DNA of 64,000 bases, taken from the NCBI GenBank assembly GCA_035222895.1, contig JAVYIG010000406.1:249001-313000 (forward strand), written 5' to 3'. This document shows, piece by piece, positions 11,952 to 28,936 of this stretch (positions within the stretch are counted from its first letter, which is position 1; every line of letters begins with the position of its first letter). The translations under genes and the position numbers were made by a program. The notes under the pieces were generated by a model. The model saw only the letters and a list, made by a program, of their open reading frames with translations. It did not search any database and had not been told where the DNA came from. Source of the DNA: Strongylocentrotus droebachiensis. Its lineage: Eukaryota; Echinodermata; Echinoidea; Camarodonta; Strongylocentrotidae.

Positions 11952-12479
11952 CACTGATCAGCAGCAAATATTTCAATGCTCATCAATTTAGATTTCTCAT
12001 CATAGTTTCATTCCATCAATCACATGACATTGGTATTTTTCCCTTTGGTTTTAGCAATCCCTTATCATGAAGTGATATTACCCATACAATAATTTGAATG
12101 AACCTAATATTTGGGTCATAATTGTAGCGATAGTTTCCCTGCAACACCCGGGTCTCCGCCCGGCCCGGCCCGGTCCGGTACGGCAACGGCGCGGTGCAGA
12201 GCCCGTTTCAGACATTAGCAATGCCAATGCAGTGCAGCGATGATTGGCCAATCAATATCATGCACGTAGGATCTCTCCCCTACTTACACGTGTAATGCAG
12301 GTAAGACTTGAACAAGATCGAGCAGACTAAAATGTATGTACTGTTAATTCGGTTTTTCTTCCATTTTTCTTGAATAAATTACAGATATTCAGCGCTACAG
12401 ATTAACATACATTACTCTCAACGGTTAACGATAATTTCCAGGATTGAAAAAAGTTTGATGTGACTAAATTAGTACTTAC

Positions 12480-12560
12480 AAGATCAATTTCAAACACTCA
12501 GCTAGCTTCGAACATCGGACAGCTGATTGAGTTTACTGTCAAGTTTCAACCGTTGATGGC
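12480..12560 (-). other. Candidate UGGT noncoding first exon (left)
   Basis: A GTAAGT donor follows position 12480 on the minus strand, inside a block well conserved between arms. It lies upstream of the coding exon whose acceptor sits three bases before the UGGT ATG. The transcription start is not visible; the outer boundary is a guess. It could instead be chance. Confidence 0.3.
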
Positions 12561-12586
12561 GTACTATTACTCGTTCTCTGAATCGA

Positions 12587-12850
12587 CAGTGGCGTAGCGT
12601 GTCTACTCATTGAGGGGGGGGGGGGGGGGGGGGGGGCTGACAACGGTCTAAATCGAAAAAATTAAATGTGAATTTATTAATTAGAGGAGGAGTGGCTACT
12701 GGAGATGGTCCAGATGTGTTCATTCTCATCCTTTCCCGGCCCTCCTCCCTTTCTCAAGTTCTGTTACTATTGTTTTCACCACTCGATTAGTGGCCCACAC
12801 ATGCTCCCCAACACCCCCCCCCCCCTTCCCCCACATGTATGCCACTGGCT
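12587..12850. mobile_element. Small inverted-repeat element with poly-G/poly-C (left)
   Basis: Ends AGTGGCGTAGCGTG and CATGTATGCCACTGG are imperfectly inverted, with a 22-base G run inside one end and a C run inside the other. Mirror about 48113-48375. No real coding frame. Confidence 0.45.
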
Positions 12851-15260
12851 TCTATGGCAACCTCTTTTAAAGGATTACGAGGAGGGGTTTCTCTGTTTTG
12901 AGATCATTAATCAACAATTAAAAGGGAATTAAACTATTATTATCCCCAGCCAAAAAACAAACAAAAAAATGAATAAAATAACATAAATAAATAAATGTAA
13001 TTAAAAAAATGACAAAATCAATCTGGGATCTGCCCTTGGTTAAAACTATAACAATCGTTCACTCTATTAATTTGTCCTTAATATCCTCTCACGTTCACAT
13101 CATGCCATCAATCTGTATACACACGATATCCATGAAACGTTCATTAATATTAGGCAGTAAGTGGTGACTTTTAATTTGAAAACCGATTACAAAATAGTTG
13201 ATAATGAAACAAAATAACTTACACAGTATTCAGACTTGTATCAAAATATATTCTCAATGATCAATCAATATATAATCACAAAAACTTGGTTAAATAATTT
13301 AAGCAAATAATTATTTCCTCATCTGCATCAAGATCTATGGATGCATATGCAGTTACTACATGTATAGTTCATAACACATCAACAATCAGTGTAATATACT
13401 ACTGATCTTCATATTTTGCTTAAAATAAAGAAGGAGCTTGGCTTGTTGTATTACGTCACATAATAAGAAAAATAATCCATGAAATATAAATACTTGTTAT
13501 TGTCACTGCTCAATACAAGCCATTGCAAAGCTGAATTAAGGTCCAAAATGAATTGTAGGCCTATCACACATATAATTAGAAGAAATGTTTAAAAGTTCAA
13601 GTGAAACTGTGAAAATCAGCAAATAATCACTTTGCAACATTTCTTTGGAATTATTTGGAAATAGTGATCTAGTATAGGTAGCTTAGCAAAAAGTGTTGGC
13701 ACAAAAAAAAAACGTCTGGAACTCAAAATACATATTTAAAATCAATATTTTATCACTCAGAGGTAGAAGCACATTATTCAGATATGGAGCTTTATTACAG
13801 ATATGTACTACATGTGTATCTTGATTATGATTCATGTTACCTAAACCTTAATTCAGGTAGGTGTGTTAAAAAAAAGAACTTTTGATTAAAAAACATTTAA
13901 TGCTTTCCGGACGTGTCTTTTCATGCCATTTCATTTCACTAAACTACCCCAGTTACAAATATCTCTTGAGAGCTGGGACCCGTTTCATAAAGCCTTTTTT
14001 CAATGACAAATGACAAAAATCAGTGACAAATCTGCTGATAACCAATCAGAAGCAAGGATTTCACTAGCTTATAACAAACACTGTCATTGGTCACTGATGA
14101 CAAGTTTTGTGAAATGGGGCCCATGGAGATTTGAATGTTTGAATATCAAGGGGTAATATTCTAGAATAAGAGGAATGACAAATACACCCCCCCCCCCCCC
14201 AACAACAACAAAGAGTTTCTACAAACATTTCACAGGTATACAAAATGGAAGATCTGTGTATAATTCATAAATACCATGTACTTATTACAAAGAAAGTACT
14301 GCAATTCATGACTTTGTATTTACAAAAAGATTAAAATTACCATGTTCCCTTTTTATAATTCAAAAAAACTACATACCACAAACATATGGGTACGTTATGT
14401 TATAATAATAGTATACTTATATAGTGCATTTCATGAATATCTTCATATGTTATGGAGAAGAGGGAAGAATAAGAAAAATAATATTAAGAAGAGTGAGATA
14501 CTCTCAGCAAACTTCCTTCAGTTAACATTGGAAATTGTTTAAATAAAAGAAGAGTGTCAAATTAAATCAACAACAACAAATCCAGTGAAACCTGTATATA
14601 TAGATAACTCAAGGGAGACAACAAAAGTGGTCTATATAGGCAGGCAGTACCAATGTTACTGAGTCACTTTAACAGGGCTCATATGTGACAATTTGTAACA
14701 AAAAATACCAAACATACAAATGAAAAAAATGAAGAAAGAATGAGAAATTAATGAAATAGCTGAAAACTACATATGAAATAGAATGTACTACAACATGAAT
14801 AGGCTGAGATAAACAAACCAAACGTTTCATAAACGGTGAAAGCGGAAGAAATGAAAAGAACCTCTGAAAAAATGTATTTAACAATTTCTAAATCTACATA
14901 GAAAATGTATGTAAGACTGAGTGAACAGAACAGAAAATACCTTCTACGTTTTGGGAGCTTCAATGATGATTGGTCTTCAGTAATGACATACATGCATATG
15001 CTAGCAGTAGAGTTTTTTTTTATTTCAAAGGCGAGATGTATGTGACAATCACCTACATGTCTTAACGGAGAAAGAAAAGAATTTATCCAATTCATTGTTT
15101 TCTGTACTGTCTGAGACCGAGATAAGGAAACTAAAAAAATAACTGTAAAGAATTGAAATCTTACGTAATTAATAAATACAATGTGAACATGTTATAAATG
15201 GTACTAAGAAGAAGTACCGGTACATTTTGAAGAAGAAATAACAAGACATACCTTACACTC
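12851..15260. other. Intergenic, LZIC-UGGT (left)
   Basis: AT-rich sequence between the 3' end of LZIC and the UGGT 5' region. Apart from hairpin copy 4 (13982-14115) and the MITE fragment at 14585-14672 (sharing the AAACCTGTATAT motif with 18213-18292 and 63561-63664) I see no gene, and the small open frames show no recognisable protein. Confidence 0.5.
13982..14115. mobile_element. GTTTCAC hairpin MITE, copy 4 (left, intergenic)
   Basis: Same family between LZIC and UGGT. Mirror 46835-46970, where CCGCAATGACAG replaces part of the internal motif. Confidence 0.75.
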
Positions 15261-15770
15261 TATATCTAAACCCCTCAAAAAAATTCTCTAATTCAAGATT
15301 TAGGGTTGATATCCCTCTCGTTAGTATTGTCGTACTTTGACATTGATATAATAGAATTGCCTCTTTATTCCCCTTTAAATTGATGCCCCATTTGTAATGA
15401 TTATGTAATCATGAAATTTGCAGTGCATCTGAATATTGGGCCAATTCAAAAGAGAAAAGGTGCAAAATGTGCACTTTTATTGTCTATTAGTGAATTCTTC
15501 ATTTATTACGAGAATAGATTGCATTTGAAGGAATGAAAATATTTTGCAGTATTTCACCTTTGACTTAACCCCTTATTTAGATGCACTGCACTTTCCATGA
15601 TTACATAATTATTACAAAATGGGGCATCAATTTAAAGGGGAATAAACAGGCAATTCTATGATATCAATGTCAAATATGCTCATACTTATATATATGTATA
15701 TCGGTAGTAATAAGAGAGATATCAACTCTCAAACTTGAATTGCAATACTTTTTTTTGAGGAGTTTATATA
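15261..15770. mobile_element. Foldback element 510 bp (left)
   Basis: Arms of about 200 bp: TATATCTAAACCCCTCAAAA at one end and TTTTGAGGAGTTTATATA at the other, with TTAAATTGATGCCCCATTT and its reverse complement nearer the centre. Mirror 45182-45691. Confidence 0.8.
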
Positions 15771-16430
15771 ACTTTAAATTGCACTACGCTTATGAGATCG
15801 TACACTGTTTTTAAACTTTATGTAGATCACTTATGCAGAAATCTGTTTACATTCCATAAATAAACCACATGTATATTATTATATTAGTCAATATCCTTCA
15901 CTCAGAACAAAGTTACAGAATGATCCATTACATATTTACTTTCTTCGTAAATAGCCCCAAAACACATGCACACTTGCCATCCCCCCCCCCCTCTCTCTCT
16001 CTCCCTCTCTCTCTCTCTCCCTCTAATAACATCATACTATTACACCAAACCTTTTATAAATAAAAAGAAACGCTTGAACATTTCTAATTACAGCGCATAC
16101 ATATCAGAAGGCCTGTTCCCCATTCACATTTTCACAATACATGCACATACACATATCGTGCAATGAACATTTACAATATGCATTCCTACCGTTATATCAA
16201 TATTAATGACACCAAGCAAATACTACCCTAAAAACTGGTCCTCTTAGGCCATATCTGAGTACACGGGAAGCCCCTTTTGCTGTTTTTTGCAAATGGAAAT
16301 GCAGATTTTGTACTGAGTAAACATGCATTAAGATGCCATGTACAAGTACTAGCATTCTGCTGCAAATCTCTTGGTTGAAATCCCTGTATTTTTGTTCTTC
16401 TAGAATGAATTGATGTTTAAGGTCTTGGAA

Positions 16431-21149
<4,719 letters not shown>

Positions 21150-21714
21150 CTGGAAGAGCAAGTGAGAGAAAACATATTAGATCTATTATTATTACAGTAA
21201 CACCTGCTTTAGCAAACACCTGTATAGAAAGACCACTTTTTTCATTTCCAAATCGAAACGTATGATGTACTAAAGGATGATGATCTTACAAGTACATAAA
21301 CTAGACCACTTGCCTATGGCTATAGCGAGTTAGAGACCACTTTACTAGTCTCCCTAGGCCTAGCTTTTTCGTTAAAGACTTTTAGCATCACCTGTGTCTG
21401 GGGGGGGGGGGGGAGCATGCAAACATGTTAATAGCATTGCACCATGCACCTGGCTCTCATAAGCACACACACACTCACCAGTCTGCAAGAATGTTCAACT
21501 GTGAAGGAGGTAGACTTAACCCAAAGAAGAAGAAGAAGAAGAAGAACTTAAGCCTTGGATATCTTCTCCCAGTACAGAAATCAACCTCAAAAGGCTTTAC
21601 ATGGCATTAATATTTAATATAACAAAGGTTAACAAACATAGTTAGGAGTGGATCTACATAAAGGAATAAAAGATAACATATATGAAGGACTAGTTCATGT
21701 AGTAGATGTAGATC

Positions 21715-21835
21715 TAGACCGAATTTTCTGTCTCTTTCGTTCGTTAAGCCTCTAATTTGGGTAGGGTATAAAGAGAGAGCCTACCCTACCCAAATAAGAG
21801 GCTTAACGAACGAAAGAGACGGAAAATTCGGTCTA
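21715..21835. repeat. 121 bp near-perfect palindrome (left)
   Basis: TAGACCGAATTTTCTGTCTC through CTACCCTACC and back to GGAAAATTCGGTCTA. Stem about 55 bp with one or two mismatches and almost no loop. Flanked by GATCTACAT-type inverted bases. Mirror 39086-39206, also 121 bp. Confidence 0.9.
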
Positions 21836-21899
21836 ATGTAGATCTTGATCATCAATATTAGACTTTTAGAAGCCGCTCGTGCACAGAGGCAGCACCAAT

Positions 21900-22330
21900 C
21901 TATTTTAAATCTGGTAGTAAAGATGACTTGGGTAATTAATAATTATCGCCCAATTTCCTTGCTTTCGTTGTTTTCAAAAATCTTAATATACTCGTACCTT
22001 TAAATTCATATCTAAATTTATTAATTATTATTGTCATCGCATCGCAATATGGTTTCCAACGTGAACACTCCACACTCGACCTCATGCATTGGATCTAGAT
22101 CTACTCATGACTTCATGTTCATCAATAAGATTGCATGTGCTATTGATAATATGTCTCATACTATTGGTATTTTCCTGGACTTCTCCAAGGCCTTCGACAC
22201 AGTTAACCATGACATTCTCTTATATAAACTATCCCATTATGGGATCAAAGGGGAGGCCTTGGAGTGCGCAAGGTACAGTACATACAAATACGTGTGTGGG
22301 AATATACACGGGCTGGACTTTTTGTGTTAG
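21900..22330 (+). pseudogene. LINE reverse transcriptase fragment (left)
   Basis: Frame-broken remains of a CR1/Jockey-like reverse transcriptase: NYRPISLLSLFSKI around 21935-21985, then FLDFSKAFDTVNHDILLYKL and SHYGIKG around 22165-22255. Fingers/palm fragment only, no YADD box. Mirror about 38587-39020. Confidence 0.75.
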
Positions 22331-22980
22331 GCCTACTGAAATAATGCTCAGAATTCTAGTAATAATTAATCTACTAAATGACCATAACAGACAAGAAATA
22401 AGTCAAAGGTAAGGACAAGAATCAGTGCTTATCAATATAACAGACATTTTGCATGAAATATCTTCAGCCTCAGGAAAGCCATCTAAATTTGTCACAAATT
22501 ATCGACGAACACACCAAATTCAGCGCTGCCATGACGCACAAAACAGCGTAAAATTCAACCTTTCGTCCACCAAATGAAATACGAACACTTGCATTAGGAC
22601 CTATACAATCTGCAATACCTGTACTGTATCACCGTTATCGCAAACAATAAAATCACAAACGGCTAATATATGAAGACAAACAATATCATGAATATGGATG
22701 GTTTTCTCGGAGCTAAAGAGCGGCTGTTTATACCTTTGACAAGTTGCCAGCGGGTTGGAGCAGGCGAATCTTAACGTAGGTTTCCGCTGCTCAAAATGCT
22801 CTGCTCCAGTGATATCCTGAGCTGGCAAAGTGCAAAAAACTTAAAGGTGAATTGGGAAGAAAGTGATGAAAATATGCATGTTTGCTATTGTTGGAATGCT
22901 GATGACATAAGGAATACAATATATTGATTGACAGAAATTTGCATGTGTTGTTAAATTATTATTAGACTTAGAAAGATCAA
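22331..22980. other. No gene seen; inner end of left arm
   Basis: Conserved to 22738 in the right arm (38179-38586). Beyond 22738 it is unique in the window. Probably part of the LZIC 5' region. Confidence 0.4.
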
Positions 22981-22984
22981 TAGT

Positions 22985-23085
22985 GTAAGCAGAGGAACCC
23001 GGAAGCGGTGATATTCTCGTTCGTGACGTAGTGTATGTGACGTATCTCCGTGGACTGTTAAAAAACCCGGAAGTACAACGTATTA
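22985..23085. promoter_or_regulatory. Candidate promoter, ETS and CRE motifs
   Basis: Two ETS/GABP-type sites (ACCCGGAAGCG at 22997-23006 region and ACCCGGAAGTA at 23065-23075) flank two CRE half-type sites TGACGTA (23024-23030, 23038-23044). This spacing and content is common in TATA-less housekeeping promoters. It lies about 1.8 kb upstream of the left LZIC acceptor exon and could also serve a plus-strand transcript. Confidence 0.4.
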
Positions 23086-23389
23086 TTTCAATGTAAATAC
23101 GTACACAAACATGGGTCATTTGTTTAGTAGAATTTGCAATTTTTGTGATATTTAATGAAGTGTTTTATCGAATATACAATAAAGTAATAAACATTCTTTC
23201 AATTATATAAGCATTGGTTACTTCCCGATGTTTGGTTTCCTTGAAATATTGACGTTTGGTACTGTAAAATTGATCGTCTTGCAGATCCTGACACACCGGC
23301 TTCGCCTATGTTTTGTTTTGATAATTAGCGTAACTTGAATCTCGTGGCACGGGGAAAACTCGCGATAGCTCAGCTCAGCCATTCGTAGT

Positions 23390-23533
23390 GCAGTGTTCAC
23401 TGTGTTTCGGTGTATTGCAGCGTGACATTTTTGGGAGATAATAGTTGTTTTTCTCGGGTTATAATTAGCTGAAACGTCTGTCAATCTAAGCAATTTAAAC
23501 AAATTAAGCAAGGAGACCGCGATCAGAATGCAG
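23390..23533 (+). other. Possible plus-strand first exon ending ATGCAG
   Basis: The sequence ends ATGCAG followed by a GTGAGC donor at 23534, 450 bases downstream of the promoter-like motifs. An exon coding only Met-Gln before the first intron would be plausible, but no continuation is found downstream in the window. Confidence 0.2.
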
Positions 23534-23582
23534 GTGAGCTAAACATATTCCTCGGCTTGTAATTACTTCGTGTCTAGTTGAA

Positions 23583-23777
23583 ATGTCTGCTGATCGAGAA
23601 AAAAACTCAGCAAAGAGACGGCGCGGTAGTGCGGTACTTTCTCTTGTTGAATCGACGATACAACAGGGAAGAATCGTTGGGGTAGGACGAAGAATCACCC
23701 CATTTTCCCCATCGAAGACTTCTTCAATTATAATTTCAAGTGGCCATCCAGATGCTCAGAGAAGTCGAGCAACCTAG
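23583..23777 (+). CDS. Hypothetical 64-residue open frame
   Basis: Begins MSADREKNSAKRRRGSAV; basic and serine-rich, not recognised. The bases are GC-richer than the surroundings. It could be an exon of the gene suggested by the nearby ATGCAG donor, or chance. Confidence 0.15.
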   Translation: MSADREKNSAKRRRGSAVLSLVESTIQQGRIVGVGRRITPFSPSKTSSIIISSGHPDAQRSRAT

Positions 23778-25300
23778 TAAGCCAAAATTGTAATTACTCC
23801 CTTTGCATATTTTGAGATAATGTCGCCCAACCCGCTGGTTGAATGTTTCCCTATGCACCCGCTGAAGCTCGATCCGACGCCTTTGGCGTAGGCGTCGTCT
23901 CGGAGCTTCCTAGGGTAGCTGCAACTCCCGCATCACGATTCGATCAGCGTTTACATTCTTGTCGTCTTTACATTCGCCCAATTCACCATCATCTTCACTT
24001 TCTTTACCATCATCACTGCCACTAACTTGTTCTTCATCATACTCTATTCAATTCTAGTTCATTTGAGCTGTCTTCTGTCATTTTTACTGATGATTATCAT
24101 CCCGATATAACATCTATACTTTCACTCTGATTATGTACCCTGCAGTGCTATCTGATTGCGAATAGAATGCGCGCGGTGACCGTGTTGTGAGTAGTCCACG
24201 GAATGACGTCACACGCCTAATTGTTGTTGTTCGTTTGGTTTTATAATGGCTATTAGTCAAAATTGACTATTGTTGCCAATTTCATCGCATCTCTTTCTTT
24301 TAGTGTCTTGGTAAAATTATTATTTTTTCTTTCCTTTTCCAATCTCATTTTAATATAATATTAGTCATATTCCACAAAAAAAAAATTAAAAACAAAAAAT
24401 TATTTCAAATTAAACCACGATCCGCACACAGTTCCAACTCACGCTGGCCCTGTCCTTTCTATGATGCCTTCTTACCAGCCCAGCGAGTTACGTTACGCCG
24501 TACGCTTCTCGGTTGATAAACTCAACCTAGGTCACTCTGGCATAGACAAAGGGGCGTCGTGTACCTGTATGTGAGGGTTTATTTATTTATTAGGAGAAAA
24601 ACAACTGCATAAGCAAAACACTAAACCTCCTTATGGTATCGTAGACGAAATTCTCTCAGAAAAACTTGATTCTCGTAACTTCATTCCATTATATCTCCTT
24701 CCCCTTATGTTTATTGACAATGAACCTAAAAACAAAAATGAAGAACTGAAAATAACCTTTCTAACGATATCTAATTCAATATGAATGGAATTCACCTTTA
24801 ACAATCTGTTGTTGGTGGTGGCGTTTAGATGGCGCTCTTCAATCTGGTCATTAGGGACGTTTAGATTTGCACGTCGACATATTGGACTGCTACGTGCACG
24901 TGTGACGTCCTATCTAAAAGTCCCACGGTGTTCCCGGGGTGTTCCTTCTTTGATCATCTTTTCGGGGGAGGGGGGGGGGGGGGTTCTGTTTCTCCAGACT
25001 TCTGTTTTCGAGTTCAGAGTTGGCTTCAGTGGCGAATCCAGGAATTTCTTACCGGGTGTGCCGCTCAAGCTTTGAATTTTTCACAATTTTCGGGTGTTTT
25101 GGGGGTGTTTGCTTGGAAAACCACCCGAAAATTTTGGAAATTTTGTATGATATTTTTGATAGAAGTGGGACCTATGTTTAGGGATTTTTTGTGAAAAAGT
25201 GACCCATTAGAGCGGCACACCCCGTATGTCCTAATATGTGAGTACCCCCCCCCCCCCCCCATTTTCAGGCACCTTCTGGAGTAATACGATGTAAAATTGC
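23778..25300. other. No recognised gene; promoter-like bits and repeats
   Basis: Contains a full CRE TGACGTCA at 24204-24211, AT-rich stretches and a 20-base G run near 24967. There is an inverted pair CCGGGTGTGCCGCT (25053) / AGCGGCACACCCC (about 25213-25225) that marks a small repeat element. Open frames here show no protein family. Confidence 0.4.
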
Positions 25301-25304
25301 TTTC

Positions 25305-25370
25305 TCCTACCCCCCCCCCCCCTCCAAGAGTAGGGATTTTGACGTTTCATTAAATCATAAGAGAAAGAAG
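25305..25370 (+). repeat. Satellite fragment 5' of LINE 1
   Basis: CCCCTCC ... GATTTTGACGTTTCATTAAAT followed by AGAGAAAGAAGA matches the satellite unit at 32420-32460. It marks the left flank of the LINE 1 insertion into the array. Confidence 0.65.
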
Positions 25371-28300
25371 AAAAATATAGTTGACGGTCGAAAATATAAG
25401 TTCCCTCGTGGGAACTGTGATAAGCCAGTCAAATGTAATCAACACGGCCTTCTGTGTTCTTATTGTAAAAAATGGTTTCACACTAATTATTGTCAAGCTA
25501 TCAGTTTTTCAGAGTACCGCAGGTTATATTATGAATGCCCTAGCTGATGAGAAGTGGAATTGTTTTACATGTTGTCTGCCATCTTTTTGTGACTCATTAT
25601 TTACTGACGATTGTTTAGAGAAAGAAAGCCAAAACGAGGATAGACTAAAAGAAAACTATTTTAAGGTAACGCGCGTTACACCTGAAAAGCAAGCGATAGC
25701 AAGAGTAATTCAGCCAAACCTCAGAGATGAAAACACTTCTCTTTATCAAGAATTTGAAGAAAAGTTTAAAGTTAAAGGTCTTCATTTTTTACACCTTAAT
25801 GTGAGGTCTATTCTAAACAAGATATCGGAACTTAGAATTATTTTCAAAGAAAAAGGCTGTCTATTATTGCTCTCACTGAAACATGGTTAAACAATTCCAT
25901 AAATGATGAAGAAATTGAAATAGACGGATATAAAATCATACTCCATGATCGATCCTCTGGCTCTGGAGGTGGTGTATGTTTCTATATCAGAAATTATATT
26001 GCATTTAATATTATGGATGCTATAAGTACTGGAGATACGGAATCCCTGTGGATAAATTTGCTTATACCAAGATCAAAACCAATTGTTGTTGGCGTTCTGT
26101 ATCGACCTCCGAAAAACAATTTGTTTATCGAGAAATTGTCCAAAATTCTTGATACATTAAAGAAGGATGACGAAATAATTCTTTTAGGAGACATGAATAT
26201 TTGTCTTCTTCGCAAATCGCCACTGGCTAAAAAAATATATTGACTTGTTGAGTCTTCATGGGTTTAGTCAACTCATTAAAGAGGCAACACGCGTTACACC
26301 TACATATTCTTCTCTATTGGATCATGTTTGTTGTACCAAAGAAAATAAAATAAGTCAAAGTGGTGTCATTGATCTAGGTATTAGCGACCATTATTTTACT
26401 TTCTGTACACGGAAAAATGTTAGACTGGCTATAGGTCATCACAGGACTAATGATATCAGATCCATGATAAAATATACAGAAGAGTCTTTCAATCTTCAAC
26501 TATCTGTTGTTGATTGGTCACGAATAACTGACTGTACAGATATAAATGAGGCATGGTCAATATTTCAAAATGTTTTTTCCCAAATTTGAATATGATAGCG
26601 CCACTGAAACGGATAAGAATAAAACAAAGATCAGAAACTTGGGTGACTAAAGATATTCTTTCCCTAATTCAAGAGAGAAATATAGTATACAAAAAATGGA
26701 GGAAAAGAGCAAAAGATGAGAAGCTCTATAAAAGATACAGAGTATTAAGAAATATGGTCCAAAGAGAGGTGAAAAAGGCTAAACTCGATTGCTTACAAAA
26801 CAAGATAGAAGAAAATAAACAAGATTCGAAAAAACTTTGGCAGAATCTAAAAAGCTTAGGATTGAAAAATAAGAAGCGAAAAGAACAAGAATCTGTCATT
26901 AAAATTGATGGGGAATTATGTCATGATAAGATGGCCATCGCTGATGAATTCAATTCTCATTTCACAAATGTGGCTGCCAAATTAGTAGACAAACTCCCCC
27001 CTTCCAAAGACTTTTTCAGCGCAGACAATGATTGTATTCGTGACTTTTACGAAAGAAAAGGTGTACGTGAATACAGCTTCGAGTTATTACCAATCAGTGA
27101 ACAATTTGTTTTCAAAGAGTTACGTAAGTTGAATGTATCAAAAAGTACTGGGTCAGACTTGATTCCAGCTAAATTTCTAAAAGATGATGCGAAGGTTTTA
27201 TTTAAGCCTCTAAGTTACTTAATGAACCTATCTATCTTGACGAGTACTTTTCCAGAGGATATGAAAATAGCAAAAGTGACTCCACTTTATAAAAAGAAAG
27301 ATAAAACTGATGTTAGCAACTATAGACCTATTAGTGTTTTAAGCGTAGCATCAAAGATTCTAGAAAAATCGGTCTGTGTTCAAATTGAAAGATACTTCAA
27401 AGAAAATGATATAATTTATGAATTTCAATCTGGTTTTCGACATGATTATTCGACTGAAACATGTCTAATTCATTTGACTGATTATTTGAGGAGAGAAACT
27501 TCCCAAGGGCGCTTTGTTGGTATGGTGCTCCTTGATCTGCAAAAAGCTTTTGATACAGTTAATCATTGCGTCTTATTGAAGAAGTTACAACTAATGGGTT
27601 TTGATAAGGCAAGTTTAGATTGGTTCAGATCCTACTTATCTAATCGGCACCAAGTAGTGGCCATTCATGATATTCGTTCCAAACTAATGCCTATAACATG
27701 CGGTGTTCCTCAGGGAAGCATTTTAGGCCCAATTCTATTTTCAAGTTATATAAATGATATGTGTATTTGTATAAAAGACTTCAAACTATTATTGTACGCA
27801 GATGACAGCGTACTACTCTATTCAAATCCTGATCCTAAATATAGTGAGGAAAAGCTCAGTGAACAGCTGTCTACGTGTGTCGATTGGATGACTGAAAATA
27901 AGCTTTCTTTACACTTGGGAAAAACAGAAAGCATTTTATTTTGTTCTAAAAGTAGTTCTAAAAAGTCATTTGAATTCAAAGTGACACACAATAATCAAGC
28001 AATCAAGAGAAAATTATTTAGGCATTGAGTTGGCTAGCGCAATTTCATTTTCATCTTTAGTAGAATAAAAAAAGGCAAATTCTCGTCTGAAATTTTTGTA
28101 CAGATATCAAAGTTGTATGGATTTAAAAGCAAGACGTACACTCTGTTTTGCTCTTATTCAATGTTTATTTGACTATGCTAATCCTGCATGGTAAAGTAAC
28201 ATAAACAAGTCAGTTCAAAAGAAGTTGAAGATTATACAGAACAAAATGGTGAGATTTATCAACTGTTCTGGTCCAAGAACTCATGTTGGCTACAGCGAAC

Positions 28301-28557
28301 TTTCTAAAGCTGGTTTTCTTGAAGTCGACCAAAGATCAAAACAACTCGTATTGCATCACGTGCATAAAATATATCATACTAGGTCGAATCATTATATTCG
28401 ATCCAACTTCGATCTTGTTACTGACGTACATGATTATAATACAAGAAATAGACGATTCAACTTTAACTTACCAGAAAGAGTAGGTAGTATTGGAAATTCG
28501 TTTTATTACAATGCCATAAAACATTGGAATTCCCTTCCCAATGGTTGTAGATCTTGA
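25371..28557 (+). mobile_element. LINE 1: CR1-like non-LTR retrotransposon, broken, main part
   Basis: Frames read in order: a PHD-finger-like Cys/His segment (GNCDKPVKCNQHGLLCSYCKKW then FHTNYC ... WNCFTC, about 25395-25590), then AP-type endonuclease (HLNVRSILNK, TETWLNN, GVLYRPP, GDMNICL, SDHYF; 25780-26400). Reverse transcriptase follows (26553-28028; KSTGSDLIP, NYRPISVLS, DLQKAFDTVNH, GVPQGSILGP, LLYADDSVLL), then a C-terminal segment to WNSLPN (28225-28557). At least five frameshifts or stops (about 25525, 25885, 26240, 26585, 28025-28200) make it non-functional. PHD domains are known from CR1-like LINEs. Confidence 0.88.
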
Positions 28558-28856
28558 TTTCTTCCCTAAAGCTTTGCCGGACTGGATCTTAGGAATCCAA
28601 GCGAGCGAGCGCTCAACAGGTTCAAGTTCAAGTTCAAGTTTATTCAAACCAATCAAACACAACATTTTACAATCAATTGACACAAAAGAAATAAAAAACA
28701 TGATAGGTTTGGGACCCCGGAGAAGCAGAGCTTGTGATAAGGGGCCCCTTAAAAGGTACATAAACAAAAACAAAATAACAGTATTTAGAATAACCGATGA
28801 CAAAAACATATTTACAATGATAACTAATGAGTAAATATGGGAACAGAAAAAAAGAT

Positions 28857-28922
28857 AACACACATACACATACACACCCACGCACACACACACAGACACA
28901 CCCACATACACACATACACACA
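28857..28922. repeat. CA-rich microsatellite in LINE 2 3'UTR
   Basis: ACACACATACACA-type run about 65 bp. The 'ORFs' across it are artefacts of the repeat. Confidence 0.85.
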
Positions 28923-28936
28923 TGGCTTTCCAGGAT

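Noticed and set aside
14748-15095. 115-residue Phe/Ser-rich frame (mirror 45857-46204)
   Set aside because: AT-rich intergenic sequence without splice or domain support; openness likely chance.
23528-23533. Start of a ubiquitin-type gene (Met-Gln then intron)
   Set aside because: Only two codons support it and no ubiquitin-like exon follows anywhere in the spacer.
28468-28923. Cys/Val-rich 151- and 82-residue frames
   Set aside because: Translation of the CA-rich microsatellite and the LINE 2 3'UTR in antisense.
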